NCBI GenBank assembly: GCA_964551735.1
Contig: CAZKEF010000005.1
Location: forward strand, 124,001 to 188,000
Source: DAOUAT01 sp964551735
Lineage (GTDB): Bacteria; Chloroflexota; Anaerolineae; CG2-30-64-16
Direction of reading: 5' to 3'
Length of the DNA stretch: 64,000 nucleotides
Of this stretch, positions 26,501 through 34,843 are shown piece after piece (position 1 is the stretch's first letter; each line of letters begins with the position of its first letter). The position numbers were made by a program, and so were the translations under genes. The notes under the pieces were generated by a model, which saw only the letters and a list, made by a program, of their open reading frames with translations, had not been told where the DNA came from and did not search any database.

Positions 26501-28618
26501 GAACCGGACATACCAGGTGGTGTCAGCGGGCAGGGCGGTTCCCAGCAGTACGCCGTTGGGGGTCGCATCCAGGGGGAACGCGGTGCCGGAGGTGTTGTCG
26601 GGGATGCTCACCCAGCCGCTGCCGACGTTCTTTTGCGTGGTGCCCGTGTTGTAGTCCGTTTTGTCCGGCACGGCGGCATCGTAAACGTAGACGTCGCTCA
26701 CCGTCCCCCCACCGGTGTTCTTGACTGTGATGACGTAGGTGGCGACGTCGCCCGGGCTGAGCACGCCGTCGCCATCTTTATCGCCGTCCAGGTTGCCGTC
26801 GCCATCCGGGTCAAGCGTCAGACTCTTGGCGCCTTCGATCAGGCGCAGCGGCGGGACCGAGGTGCCCACGTCCAGGCCTGGCACGCCCGCGCTGGCCGTG
26901 CGGGGATCCTGCCCCCAGGCCAGCGCCAGGTTGCAGCCGGGAGCGCCGCCACGCCCGACGCCGGTGGCCGTGCGGCTCCAGACCAGCGCGCCGCTTTGGT
27001 CGAAGGGCTCAATGTCCAGGCCGGGCTCATAGAGACGCACCGATTTGAGCTGGGTGATTTGGAAGCCATTCGCCGAAGTCGTTTCGTTCAGGCCATCCAC
27101 GTTGGTATCCAGGGCATCGCCGTCACCGTTGAAGTCCACGAGATCCGCCGTGCCGTCGTCGTTCCAGTCCGCGTAGACGACGGTCGTACACACCGGCGTC
27201 ACCCACAGCGGGCTGCCGTTTTGATTCGACGCCGTATCGGTGGGATCCTTGCCCAGCCCCAGCCCTACCAGCGCCTCCGTTGACAGGAACCCGTCGGGGA
27301 AGAGGGTGAAGCTCCAGTCTCCGGCCTGGCCGGCGCTCGTGCCCGAAACCGCCGTGTCAACTGTGCCGACGGCGAAGATCTTGGCTGTGGTCGGGTTCCC
27401 GGCGCTGTCCGACGCGTAGCAATGGGCGCCGGAGTTTGTATTGAGGTCAACGTAAACCAGGCTGCGGGCAGTGGCGACCGCCTGCGTCACCTTGACCGGG
27501 GTAGGTGAGAGCCGGTCGCAGGTGATATGGGTTGGGCCGTCCGTGCTCGGCCGATACAGGAAGATGCGGGTGGGGCCAGGGGTGTAAGAGGCGCCTGTGT
27601 GCACCCCCACGGGGCTCCAATAGCTGCTGCCATAGGCGCTGATCGGCAGCAGATTCATGTCGCGCGACTCGTAGTTGGAGCCGATATCGCCGGTCACCAG
27701 CACGACCTGGATCGGTTTGGCCGCGTCGGTGCTCTGCACGCGCGCACCTTGGGAGATGCCCGTGACCAGGGTGGCGCCGCCTTCCTGGAGGGTGGTGCTG
27801 GACTCGTAGCTGCCGTTCGCGTCCTTGTCAATTTGCACGGTGGTGTTGTTCTGGCTGGCCATGATGGCCAGCGCGGCGTACTCGAACATCCCCTGGCCGG
27901 AGTAGCCCTGGGCCGGGTAAGCGGTGTTCGTGCCCACCGGCGATTCGTAGGCCTGGCCCCATTCCGCCGTGGCGTACATCTCGTGGGCGAAGGCGTTCAG
28001 CGTGCCGGAGCCAGCCGCCCATGAGGCACGCGCCATCGCGATGGAGTTGCTGGCGCCGATTTTGTCCCTGGCGTCAAAAAGGAGGGTGTTGCTGTTCCGC
28101 GGCAGCGGGATGGCGTTGTTGGGGATGATGACATCTCCGGAGGTGAACACGTCGTTGGCGTCGCTGCAAGTGATCGGCGTGCCGTTCTTGTTGGGCGCAC
28201 AACCATCCGAACCCTTGCCATTTCCCCAGATCTGCGTCCCGCCCGGATTGCCGCTGCTGAAGAGGTTGGCCGGATTGGCGATGTCCGAGTCGTAGCCGTT
28301 TTCCCACTGGTCGTAGTAGATGTACGTGCCGCTCACCCCGATGGCGATGGAGAAATAGGTGGTGATCGGGCTGATCGCAGCAGTGTTGATCGCGCTTAGC
28401 ACCGTCAGCGCATCAGCCTCGGGCAGCGTTACGTAGTAGACCTGCACCGGGGCCGGGTTGGCAGCTTCGGCGGTGGGCAGCCGCAGGCCTACAACCTGCG
28501 GGAACAGGCCGAAGAGCAGCGCAACGATCGCCGCGAGGGTGACAAGGTGGCTGCGGCCAACGCCGCGGCGCGCTGTGCCGTTCCAATTGATGAAGTGGCG
28601 TCTAGCTGTGGTTAGCAT
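20591..28618 (-). CDS. Giant adhesin-like surface protein (DUF11, GEVED, PKD, seven SdrD_B domains, type A tail)
   Basis: A 2675-residue secreted protein, start supported by AAGGAG 8 nt before the ATG. After a signal peptide (about 1-53) comes a module of about 540 residues (opening ANPAPVQVYYVTLPEA) shared with the protein at 43312-46404 and of unknown function. Then an Asp-rich, probably Ca-binding DUF11 domain (about 606-722), a GEVED domain (746-936), three more DUF11 repeats (939-1279), a jelly-roll-like region (1306-1493), one PKD domain (1496-1576), seven SdrD_B domains (about 1609-2516, each starting like GDRIWLDEDGDGIQD) and the type A tail (2519-2675: fibronectin-like domain, hydrophobic helix, ATRRQTR). 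SdrD_B domains make Ca-stiffened stalks in other bacteria. The layout suggests a stalk holding the N-terminal module away from the cell. It is one of the longest genes here and may be expressed from a promoter near 28850. Confidence 0.85.
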   Translation of the reverse strand: MLTTARRHFINWNGTARRGVGRSHLVTLAAIVALLFGLFPQVVGLRLPTAEAANPAPVQVYYVTLPEADALTVLSAINTAAISPITTYFSIAIGVSGTYIYYDQWENGYDSDIANPANLFSSGNPGGTQIWGNGKGSDGCAPNKNGTPITCSDANDVFTSGDVIIPNNAIPLPRNSNTLLFDARDKIGASNSIAMARASWAAGSGTLNAFAHEMYATAEWGQAYESPVGTNTAYPAQGYSGQGMFEYAALAIMASQNNTTVQIDKDANGSYESSTTLQEGGATLVTGISQGARVQSTDAAKPIQVVLVTGDIGSNYESRDMNLLPISAYGSSYWSPVGVHTGASYTPGPTRIFLYRPSTDGPTHITCDRLSPTPVKVTQAVATARSLVYVDLNTNSGAHCYASDSAGNPTTAKIFAVGTVDTAVSGTSAGQAGDWSFTLFPDGFLSTEALVGLGLGKDPTDTASNQNGSPLWVTPVCTTVVYADWNDDGTADLVDFNGDGDALDTNVDGLNETTSANGFQITQLKSVRLYEPGLDIEPFDQSGALVWSRTATGVGRGGAPGCNLALAWGQDPRTASAGVPGLDVGTSVPPLRLIEGAKSLTLDPDGDGNLDGDKDGDGVLSPGDVATYVITVKNTGGGTVSDVYVYDAAVPDKTDYNTGTTQKNVGSGWVSIPDNTSGTAFPLDATPNGVLLGTALPADTTWYVRFDVTLKNINSAGVYEEITNCDIAYTGGGTVQSCNTSLVAANEWGDLPDTYGTSLAANGPRHSPTDTNPALTLKLGDYYDRDLQGQPSTGADGDDLNQTTPPKADDEDGIVIAGSQPGWQTGSGVIGVTVANGPGCLNGWLDFTNDSGATPPAADGNFTKSGGYDTYTTYSEHIIQNLKVSSGSTQVPVTLPSGTVDPAKGLYLRFRLSPPDGSGNCTAAIAPTGFVAGGEVEDYIIKPADLLITKTDGKTTATSPGTIVYTLTVSNVGTAPATGVTLADTINSPLSYTSSTCPGTPTQAGSTYTWSLPDLNPGASTSCTVTVSVAGSLADGVVLTNYARVNTTAFEVSIANSEASDVNTVLNTLRPNLYVTKSDGATQVLAGDTIVYTINYGNSGQATATGVVVTDELPDNVTYVSATPAPTSSSGRTYAWNVADLPVGGTGSIQVTVTANTDLLPGAVILNHARISATQTDYDPSDNEATDSDTVIAPYIQVEKTATPARPGGGPVTYVIQWTNNSAATAYNISIADTLPANTTLVANSISHGGTYDTGTRTITWDLGDQPPNARGMVSFQVTVDAGAGNATQTAPTLSIEPEAGSVTVVSKTSAYTSLPYCDDAYNPKCLTYRGLYNGFSSVPPDSGWNENPRGGPAFNDNTWAQPVAAFIESVWMPASILGGEWTSVHTAGETAPNYSFFRQAFCLPLNATDLSATLSLAGDDKSRVYLNGVYAGEHTSASTYSTFSGNATAGIQSGINILAVRLLNNTHNGHPEYNGADHSGLLFNLQASFASVRPFVYVPTTTLEDQPITLTMDEAALGGRKPFQYKVSWGDGTTDAPYQEGLTFTHTYADPGVYEATVTARAQYGCTGTDRVTITVLPAGSNLLANAATVTYANKDTGGVSYSGQSGAGSLLAGAVGDRIWLDEDGDGIQDAGEAGIANVKVTLTNGSQTYTTYTDANGNYIFANIPIGSYTVSVDTSTMPAGLAANPTYDEDDVTTAHTTAVTVTAGGAHLTADFGYNWAPSADVTGNTGAGAIGDRVWIDADGDGVQDAVELGLAGVTVTIYYDPDGNGVYDTIYPNATDGNGNPLPSGTTTTDANGNYIFDGLPAGAYVVQVTLPGGYSQTGDPDQPGVTCTACDHKTTTPIILGPGDVYVNADFGYTPNPGAFGSIGDTIWLDANANGIQDDTETRIPGVSVVLIRDVNGDGVYQPGVDVILATDTTDANGNYEFPGVPTADGSGTDDYLVWVNDAHNVLAGLAPTYDSNGVATANISAVSDLTPDGDQGQDFGYTPARQKAGTGLIGDTVFLDWNGSGNYNAGEGLEGVTVFLYADSNGDGKYTAGEPLLAQTTTDQNGVYVFPYLPAGNYVVVVDATTLPAGLTNTIDPDTTDSPPHEAGVTLAAGGINLSQDFGYAGANSIAGTIWNDVNADGVLAGETGWLAGVTVALRDSNGNLVATTTTDASGNYSFANLPNGTYTVDVTDEHNVLNGFWHSLGDQAVSSDGTSKADPYTVSVTGGQTVTTADFGYYRQPADLGNYVWFDVDGDGIQDDTESGIAGAIVTLTITWPNNTTTVVKTTTDSAGKYSFGNLLLDENFDGGGTGEPTFSIAVTPPAGGGYVASPQNTTAEDKDSDDAAGQAATVTRGATDDSYDFGFYQPLTLAGTVWNDTLHRNDTQDTDEPGVANVLVHLYADANNDGIPDSTTPVGTDTTDAAGLYEFTGLAPGNYIVVIMSSNFDAGGPMAGASAVAGGADPDENTSNTDSNGIPGVTTKGGVTGIFAPTVTLVSQAEPIGDSVSGPNPPALDSNGNGTVDFGFYGGTPLGITLASMTATAAADAITVTWDTVSEINNAGFNLYRATSDAGLHPEPGEGPGVKLNADLIPSQGSGSPEGYHYVYLDSAGLTPNTTYWYWLEDVSTTGVATRHEPISVLYGGEPTALGLVAFRGVPAASATVPSVAGLAALMLAALAAATRRQTR

Positions 28619-28848
28619 ACGGGATACTCCTTTTCATCGATACATCAGAGAGTCAGGTTCTTGAGCAGGTACAGCGCAGAAGCAGCGGTGCGTTATCTAC
28701 CAGCCAACGAGCGGGCGCAAGACCCTGCACGACGCAACGTGTCATCAGATGGGCCGCCGGTCTGCTGTCGCAGGCGACCGGTTGACCCTATTGATCATGA
28801 CGTTATTGCCGCCGCCAGGTGACGTGTCTCTGCTAATAATGGTGCATC

Positions 28849-28878
28849 ATTATACAATGTACTGCGTTCGCTGGTGAA
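28849..28878 (-). promoter_or_regulatory. Candidate sigma-70 type promoter for the giant adhesin gene
   Basis: On the minus strand TATAAT (28849-28854) is preceded, after 18 bases, by TTCACC (4 of 6 matches to TTGACA). The region is AT-rich against a GC-rich background. It would give a leader of roughly 220 nt before the ATG at 28618. Confidence 0.4.
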
Positions 28879-29107
28879 AAGTGCAACGATGAAGTTAAAG
28901 ATAGTCAATCAGGTTTTTGTGTTGGAGGGGCGCACCCCTGCGACTGCGCTCAGGCCGGGCCTTCGCGGTCGCCCGGTGGGCAGGCGCAGGGCCGTGCCTC
29001 AACGCCGGATTATTGAGAAGATGCGACTTTCGCAGTACTACCACATAAAGCACACAAGTTTAGTATTGCGAGGAACATAACGATCTGCGGTCGGGCTCAC
29101 AGGTGGC

Positions 29108-29145
29108 AACACAAATAGTGAGAGGCGCCGATCGGCGCCTCTCAC
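29108..29145 (-). terminator. Terminator after the extracellular nuclease gene
   Basis: A perfect stem with 13-bp arms (29118-29130 and 29133-29145, core GAGAGGCGCCG) separated by only 2 nt is followed on the minus strand by a TATTTGTGTT stretch. It lies about 92 nt after the stop of the nuclease gene. Confidence 0.65.
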
Positions 29146-29237
29146 AGGGGTCAATCCGTATCCAGGTGGAAGGATAGAAGGCCGGTCGGATTGCCCGAAT
29201 CCGCCGGCCGAATTCGGGCAATCCTGAAGCTGTGCCG

Positions 29238-32200
29238 TCAGATCCTGGGCCGCTGCCGCCGCCCACCGGCCGTCAGCGCAGCCAGCGCCAGGGCAGCCAG
29301 CCCGGCCAGGGATGGCCCTGCGGCCGGCGGCAAGGCCGCCGCGCCGAACGCGGCCAGGCCGAGCGCGTTGGGCTCGCCCACGGTCACCTGGAGCGGCGGG
29401 TGCTGCGTCGCTGCGCCGTCCAGGGTGATGTCCACCAGCATGTACCAGTAGGTCATTCCCACTTCCGCGGTCGTGTCGGTGTAGCTGTAGGCCTGGCCCT
29501 CGGGCGAGCCGGGCGCGGCGGCCGGGATCAGCGCGGGGTTCAAGCGCACCCATTCTGTCATGCTGAGCGGGTCGGCCCCGGTGCTCCCGTCATCGGCGGC
29601 AGTCAGCGAAGCATCCGCCCGGTAGACGTTGAACCCGGCGTTGTTGACCTCAGACAGGGTCTCCCAGGTCAGGGTCACGCCGTCGGTCGTCATGGCCGCG
29701 GTGAAGTAAGCCAGGGTGATGGCCAGGGGGCCGGCATTGAAGCTGTGATCCTCCACCTCGCCGCCGTCCGCGCGGCCGGTGGGGGACGCGCCGCCGTCGG
29801 GGGCCAGGGGGCCGGCCGCCGCGGCCAGCGTGACGCCCACGCAGCTCTGGACGTTCGGGTCCGGCGCGGGGACCAGGCGGAAGCGCATGTTGTACGTCGC
29901 CGCGCTATCGATCACGCCGGATTCCAGGGGGAAGGTGACGAGCTGGCTCGTGCCCGGTCCGATCGGGAGGTTGTTCACCACGTGCTCGTTGGTGTTGAAC
30001 TGCCCATCCGGTGTCTCCACCGTGCCCGCAGTCGCGCTGCCGTCGCTGTAGTCCAGCCACGCGTTGAGGCAGGCCCACTTGCCGGCCGGCCCGGTGACGG
30101 TGACGTAGACCTCGCCGCGGGTGTCGTTCCAGCTATCCGCGTAGTTGCGGGCTACGCCGTCGTCGCTGTCGGTGCCCGTGCCGCTGGTCGGGTCGCCGGT
30201 CCAGCCGGTCCCCAGCCGCCACGGCGTCCCCTGGCCGGTGTGCCAGGCCAGGCCGTAGGCCGCCAGGTCGCTCAGGTCAGGGTAGAGGCCCAGGCCGACC
30301 AGGACGGGGTCGTGGTCAGAGGAGCGGTAGGCGTTGGCTTCATACAGGGTCGTGGCCGACGGCTTGACGTTGAAGTCTTGTTCGCCGGAATCCTGCACCG
30401 TGTCGTTGTAGTCCAGCAGATTCACTTCGTCCGCGTTGATGTGCCATTCGGTGGCGCCCGTCACCTGCGGGGTCAGGCTGGCATTGCTCAGCGCGTGGTC
30501 CAGGTAGCCGAGCTGGCCGTCGAAGACGTAGCCGTAGGCCGGCGCGCCCAGCCAGGTGTCCAGCAGGTCGGCATAGCCCGCGTTCTTGATGTTAGTGATG
30601 GGGTCTTCCTTGCGGTATGCGTTCAGATCCCCGACGATCAGAAAGTCAGGATCGCCGCTGCTGGCCGCCAGCGTTGGGATCCAGGTGCCCACCATGTATG
30701 CAGCGGCCTTCTGCCGCGTGTCGTTCCAGCAGCCCTGGCCGTCACCCTGGTCGATGTCTGGCCCGCTGCTGGGGCAACTGCCCTTGGACTTCAAGTGGTT
30801 CACCACCACGGTGAAGCGCTCGCCCCAGGCGTTCTCCTCGAAGGTCTGCGCCACAGCCGGCCGGTTGCGTTGACTGCCGGTGTTGTTGGGATCGGTGAAC
30901 GCGGCCGCGGTCAGCGTTTGCACCGCGCCGATCGGCGTCACTTTGGCCGTCTTGTAGATGATGCCCACGGTGATCTCGTCGTCACCAACCGTGCCGGTGG
31001 CGATGTAGGCGTAGGCGCCCGCGCCCGCGCTGGCGTTGAGCCGGCCCACCAGGTCCGCGATCGCGCCATCGTTGTTGTTCTCGATCTCCATCACGCCGAT
31101 GACGTCCGCATTGAGGCCGGCGAAGGCGGCGACGATCTTGGCGGCCTGGCGGTCCAGCTCGGCCGTGGAGTTAGCCCCGCGCGAGCCAAGGGTGGTGAAA
31201 TAGTTGAGCACGTTGAAGCTGGCCGCCTTGATGTTGCCGCCCACATCCGCTGCAGCCCCGCGCGGGTTGCCCGAGGTGAAGGTGTAGGGATAGACCGGCG
31301 CGTTGCTGGCGTTCATCACCGGCCGGACGCGCCAGGCGTCGGTGCCTGTGAGACCCGCGAAGGACCAGTGCAGCACGCCGGTCAGGTCGGTGATGGTGTC
31401 GCCGCCCCGCACATAGTTGGTGATGCTGAAGCCGGGGACGGGATGGAACACCGGCACGTTCTCAAAGAGCGCGTGGTTCTGCTGGTTGCTGTCGTCGTCC
31501 AGGATTACCGTGCGTTTTGCCAGGTCGATCTGGTGCGCGGTGTAGCCGGAGGCCGATGGTGCGTTGGCGTCGGTGAACTGGCGGAAGCGGCCGCCCTGGG
31601 CCAGCACCACCTGGCCGTAGCGGGAGAGCTCGAAGTACTCGGTGACGCTGAGCTGCGCGGGGAACTTCACCAGCATCCCCTCGAACGGCTCGTAGTACGC
31701 GTTGATCTGCGCCTGCGCGCCGGCCAGGTCGGTGGCAGTGACGCCGGGCGCCGGCAGGGTGAGCGCGACCGGTGTGGGCAGCGCGTTGTTCTGGCTGACC
31801 ACTACGACCGCGCCGGCGGTGGTGGCGTTGAGCTGGCTCATGCCGAAGTACTCGCTGGACGCGCCCGTCACCTGCACCTTGTCGCCCACGACCACGTTCG
31901 TCGGGCAGGTCAAGCAGTAGACGAAGATGCCCTCGGAGGTGGCCGCGTTCGCATCCGCGTCCGCGTCCTCCTCCTGGATGAAGAAGCCGTCCAGCTTGTA
32001 GTCGTCAACGCCGGTGACGCCCTGGTAATCGCCGGTGACGATGGCCTCGACGGTGAAAGTGCCGGGGACGACCGCGCTGCCGCTGCCCTGGATGGCGTGG
32101 ATCTTGGTGAAGCCGCCGGCGGTGGTGAAGGTGAAGACGTAGTTATCGCCGCCGGTGCCGTTCTTGTCACCATCGAGCTGATGGATCGTGCCGTCGTTGT

Positions 32201-34238
32201 CAGTGATCTGGATCGCGACCGCGGTCACCGTGCAGGTAACGCCTGCCGGCAGCGGGCTGGATGGTGTCAGCACGATGCTGCTTGTATCGTTCGCAGGCAG
32301 CGTCGGGTTGCTGGTGAAGGTCACCGGCGTGCCGACGGGGCATGCGACCGTGAACGCGCTGGCCGTGGCGTCGACGATCTCGCTGAAGTTGACCGTGATG
32401 GTCGTACCGGTGCTGATGCCGGTTGCGCCACTGGTCGGGACAGTGCTGGTTATGGTGGGTGGAACATCGGCGGGGCAGTTGTTCACTGAGCCCGGCGTCG
32501 GTGTGCTTTGTGAGTAGGTCGAGGTGTTGCGTGCGCCACCTGACCCATTAGGGCAGCGCTGGTTGGACTCAGTATCGCTGGCGCCGTTGCTGCCCTCGTT
32601 GACCTGCGGTTGGCCGGCGTTGAGCAGCACCAGCAGCCCTGCGTCATCCGCATCATCGGTGTCGTAGACGATGGCGTCAACCAAATTGGCGGTTGTGACC
32701 CCCGTGCCATTAGGAAAGTCGGAGGCATTGGCCGTGAAAAGGGCAACCGCGTCGGCACCGTTTTGGATCAAGTCTTGATCTGGCGAGACATCCCAATCGC
32801 AATTGGCTACGTTGGCGGCGTTCCCGCAGATGATGAAGTAGCCTGCGGCATCAGTCGAACGGCCATCCAGATCGAATGCCCCATAGGACACATCGCCGTT
32901 GCCGTTGTATAGAACAACTACCAGGCCATCTAGCGCCGTATTACCCGCACCACCATCATATAGCTCAATGAACTCGGCGACATCCGTGCTCGGCGTGTCC
33001 GAGTCGATCTCGTTGATGATGATCGCAGGTGGGACAACGGCGTTCACAGCCCCCGGCGTGTTGTACGCCTCGCCGTAGACCGGTGTGCCGGGGTCTAGCG
33101 CCGGGATGCCGGCGCCATTGAAGTCATTGAGCATCCAATCGGCAGACGAATCGGTGTCTGTCCCATCGGGTATCCGCGATGCGCCGCCCGGTGCGAATGA
33201 ACCGCCGGCAAAGGCAGGGTCCAGGACCGTGCTGCCGTAGGTGATATCGCCCGCGCCGCCGTCGCTGACCGCCACGGCATCCGCGATGGTGGCCCAGGGG
33301 GTGGCCTCGAAGATGCCGTCATCGTTGGTGTCCAGGTCGGTGTTGACGCTGCCGGTGAAGTTCTTGACCAGCAGCAGGGTGAGGGTGCCGTTTTGTAGGA
33401 CTTCCGCCAGGTAACCGGTCGTCCAGTAACCGTTCGCGTTGGTGGCGCCCAGTTGGTGGAGGCTGATGATCTGGCCTTCGTTGGCGCCGCTGTCCCCTTC
33501 GACTTGGAGGATGGTGTACGCGCTGTAGTCTGTGCTGGGATCGCCGCGGGCTTCGAGATATTCGTAGGCGTCTGTGCCGGTGTGATTGAGTACGAACTCA
33601 TTGATGAGGGGTGGATTCGGCTCAGCAGAGGCATAGTCCGTCATCTCGAAATCATCCACCATCAGCCGTTCGCCGCTAACGCGACGAATGCGGATGATGA
33701 TATCGTCCGCGTCACCTGCGCCGTTGGAGGTGTTAATAGTGCCGGACAACTGCTTCCAATCGCTGGAGCCAAGCCAGGCGTTGTTAATGGTTTGGACACT
33801 CGTCCAACTGGTCCCATTGTTGATGCTGTACTCCACGATGTAGTTGGGATCTGGGCTGTTGTCCCATCGGCGCACCCAGACAGAGAAGGTGCCGACTCCT
33901 CCGGTGGTAACCTTCGCTTGCCAAAGTGAGCCAGATGCATCCTGCAAACGCCAAGCATACGTGCTGTTATTGTGTGTCGCGGCGAAACCATCCTGTGTGT
34001 TAGCAGTCTGGCGGAGGCTTAGCTCACCGCGAAATGTTATGGCAGGATAGCTGGTGCTGCTATAGGTCTTAGTGCCGTAACTGGTGAAACCATTGCCAGT
34101 GACATCGGTCCAATTGGCTGCTGTGTCAAAGTTCTCGCTATAGGTGCTATCCGGCGCCGCGGCCGCGGGGACGCCGGCCAGCGCGAACGAGATCAGCACC
34201 ATCAGGAACAGGGTGCGGGTTGCGAAGTCACGTTTCAT
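29238..34238 (-). CDS. ExeM/NucH-type extracellular endonuclease with lamin-tail domains, GEVED domain and type A tail
   Basis: A 1666-residue secreted nuclease, start at 34238 chosen because AAGGAG lies 7 nt upstream and a signal peptide follows (MKRDFATR ... AAAAP). Order: a beta-rich N-terminal domain (about 25-195), two lamin-tail domains (about 205-400 and 405-560), an SbsA-type Ig domain (about 590-700), an OB-fold region typical of the ExeM family (about 705-830), an endonuclease/exonuclease/phosphatase domain (about 1000-1315) with FNVLNYF, EIENN, VNHLKSKG, GDLNAYR and SSDHDPV, then a GEVED domain (about 1330-1495) and the type A tail (about 1500-1666, ending in a hydrophobic helix and GGRRQRPRI). 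ExeM-type enzymes degrade extracellular DNA in biofilms and for nutrients. The GEVED and tail parts closely resemble those of the first amylopullulanase, although the enzymes are unrelated. Confidence 0.88.
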   Translation of the reverse strand: MKRDFATRTLFLMVLISFALAGVPAAAAPDSTYSENFDTAANWTDVTGNGFTSYGTKTYSSTSYPAITFRGELSLRQTANTQDGFAATHNNSTYAWRLQDASGSLWQAKVTTGGVGTFSVWVRRWDNSPDPNYIVEYSINNGTSWTSVQTINNAWLGSSDWKQLSGTINTSNGAGDADDIIIRIRRVSGERLMVDDFEMTDYASAEPNPPLINEFVLNHTGTDAYEYLEARGDPSTDYSAYTILQVEGDSGANEGQIISLHQLGATNANGYWTTGYLAEVLQNGTLTLLLVKNFTGSVNTDLDTNDDGIFEATPWATIADAVAVSDGGAGDITYGSTVLDPAFAGGSFAPGGASRIPDGTDTDSSADWMLNDFNGAGIPALDPGTPVYGEAYNTPGAVNAVVPPAIIINEIDSDTPSTDVAEFIELYDGGAGNTALDGLVVVLYNGNGDVSYGAFDLDGRSTDAAGYFIICGNAANVANCDWDVSPDQDLIQNGADAVALFTANASDFPNGTGVTTANLVDAIVYDTDDADDAGLLVLLNAGQPQVNEGSNGASDTESNQRCPNGSGGARNTSTYSQSTPTPGSVNNCPADVPPTITSTVPTSGATGISTGTTITVNFSEIVDATASAFTVACPVGTPVTFTSNPTLPANDTSSIVLTPSSPLPAGVTCTVTAVAIQITDNDGTIHQLDGDKNGTGGDNYVFTFTTAGGFTKIHAIQGSGSAVVPGTFTVEAIVTGDYQGVTGVDDYKLDGFFIQEEDADADANAATSEGIFVYCLTCPTNVVVGDKVQVTGASSEYFGMSQLNATTAGAVVVVSQNNALPTPVALTLPAPGVTATDLAGAQAQINAYYEPFEGMLVKFPAQLSVTEYFELSRYGQVVLAQGGRFRQFTDANAPSASGYTAHQIDLAKRTVILDDDSNQQNHALFENVPVFHPVPGFSITNYVRGGDTITDLTGVLHWSFAGLTGTDAWRVRPVMNASNAPVYPYTFTSGNPRGAAADVGGNIKAASFNVLNYFTTLGSRGANSTAELDRQAAKIVAAFAGLNADVIGVMEIENNNDGAIADLVGRLNASAGAGAYAYIATGTVGDDEITVGIIYKTAKVTPIGAVQTLTAAAFTDPNNTGSQRNRPAVAQTFEENAWGERFTVVVNHLKSKGSCPSSGPDIDQGDGQGCWNDTRQKAAAYMVGTWIPTLAASSGDPDFLIVGDLNAYRKEDPITNIKNAGYADLLDTWLGAPAYGYVFDGQLGYLDHALSNASLTPQVTGATEWHINADEVNLLDYNDTVQDSGEQDFNVKPSATTLYEANAYRSSDHDPVLVGLGLYPDLSDLAAYGLAWHTGQGTPWRLGTGWTGDPTSGTGTDSDDGVARNYADSWNDTRGEVYVTVTGPAGKWACLNAWLDYSDGSATAGTVETPDGQFNTNEHVVNNLPIGPGTSQLVTFPLESGVIDSAATYNMRFRLVPAPDPNVQSCVGVTLAAAAGPLAPDGGASPTGRADGGEVEDHSFNAGPLAITLAYFTAAMTTDGVTLTWETLSEVNNAGFNVYRADASLTAADDGSTGADPLSMTEWVRLNPALIPAAAPGSPEGQAYSYTDTTAEVGMTYWYMLVDITLDGAATQHPPLQVTVGEPNALGLAAFGAAALPPAAGPSLAGLAALALAALTAGGRRQRPRI

Positions 34239-34349
34239 CGGGACACTCCTTCTCTTTAGCACGGACGGGCGGGGGAGCTGCGCGTTGTTTGGGAAATTAA
34301 AGCACAGAATTCTGGGGGGGCCAAACTACCAGCGCGCTGCGCGGTGCGG

Positions 34350-34384
34350 GATATGACAACGAATCGGTGAGGATTGACCGAATC
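34350..34384. repeat. Dispersed repeat DR3, single copy
   Basis: It shares ATATGACAACGAATC and a following GGATTGA.CG with both arms of the inverted pair at 20494-20571. It lies between the nuclease gene and the DUF1801 relic; the rest of 34263-34428 holds nothing recognisable. Confidence 0.6.
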
Positions 34385-34428
34385 TGCCGGGGGCGGCAAT
34401 CCCGCTGGCCGCGTCCGCGTTCGCCGGC

Positions 34429-34679
34429 TCAGCGCGGGCCGGCGGCGGCCAGCGCCGCGCCGCGCGCGAACATCCGGTTGATGGTGCCGCGCTGCCGCAG
34501 ACCAGGCCCCGGCAGGTGCGGTCGAAGCCGTAGCCGATGAGCCGCGCGGGCGCATCGAACTGCTCGACCGCGTCGGGCATGGCGGCCAGGATCAGCGCGC
34601 GGGCGCGCCGCGCCAGGTCTTGCACCTCAGGCGCGTAGGGGGCGAGGAAGGCGTCGAGTTCGGTGTGCATGGGGGTCAT
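34429..34679 (-). pseudogene. Frameshifted DUF1801 (YdhG-like) relic
   Basis: The first about 50 codons from the ATG at 34679 match the DUF1801 family (ELDAFLAPYAPEVQDLARRA ... LIGYGFDRTCRGLVCG). The family continuation, normally an N-x-MFARGA-like segment, appears here as INRMFARGAALAAAGPR in another frame and stops at 34429. A frameshift plus loss of the C-terminal part is the simplest reading. A 117-codon frame from the same start continues without family resemblance. Confidence 0.6.
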
Positions 34680-34843
34680 TCTCGCTGGTCACTGGCCAGC
34701 CGGCGGCGCGTCTCGGTCAAGGGCGACGACCAGGAACGTTGGAGGACGTAGCTTGAGTTCAGCCTCTTGGGGGATGCCAACCGGTGGCGATCCAGTTGCG
34801 GCGCACAGTGACCGACACCAGGTTGTTGAAGCGGAGGGCTACG
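34680..34843. other. Intergenic stretch without a recognisable gene
   Basis: Reading the minus strand gives only a short peptide-like stretch (ALRFNNLVSVTVRRNW) ending in a stop, which I cannot assign. It might be the remains of a partner gene of the small protein upstream. Confidence 0.3.

Larger units (their letters stand above)
28619..29237. other. 619-bp intergenic region between nuclease and adhesin genes
   Basis: No convincing gene lies here; a 68-codon plus-strand frame at 28874-29080 has no recognisable content. The region holds a terminator for the nuclease gene (29108-29145), a GGATTGCCCGAAT palindrome (13-bp arms at 29188-29200 and 29212-29224), an imperfect GC-rich inverted repeat at about 28926-29000, and a candidate promoter with a leader of about 230 nt for the adhesin. 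Confidence 0.6.

Noticed and set aside
28874..29080. Small plus-strand gene of 68 codons
   Set aside because: Arg-rich translation across a GC-rich repeat, no ribosome site, no neighbours on that strand.
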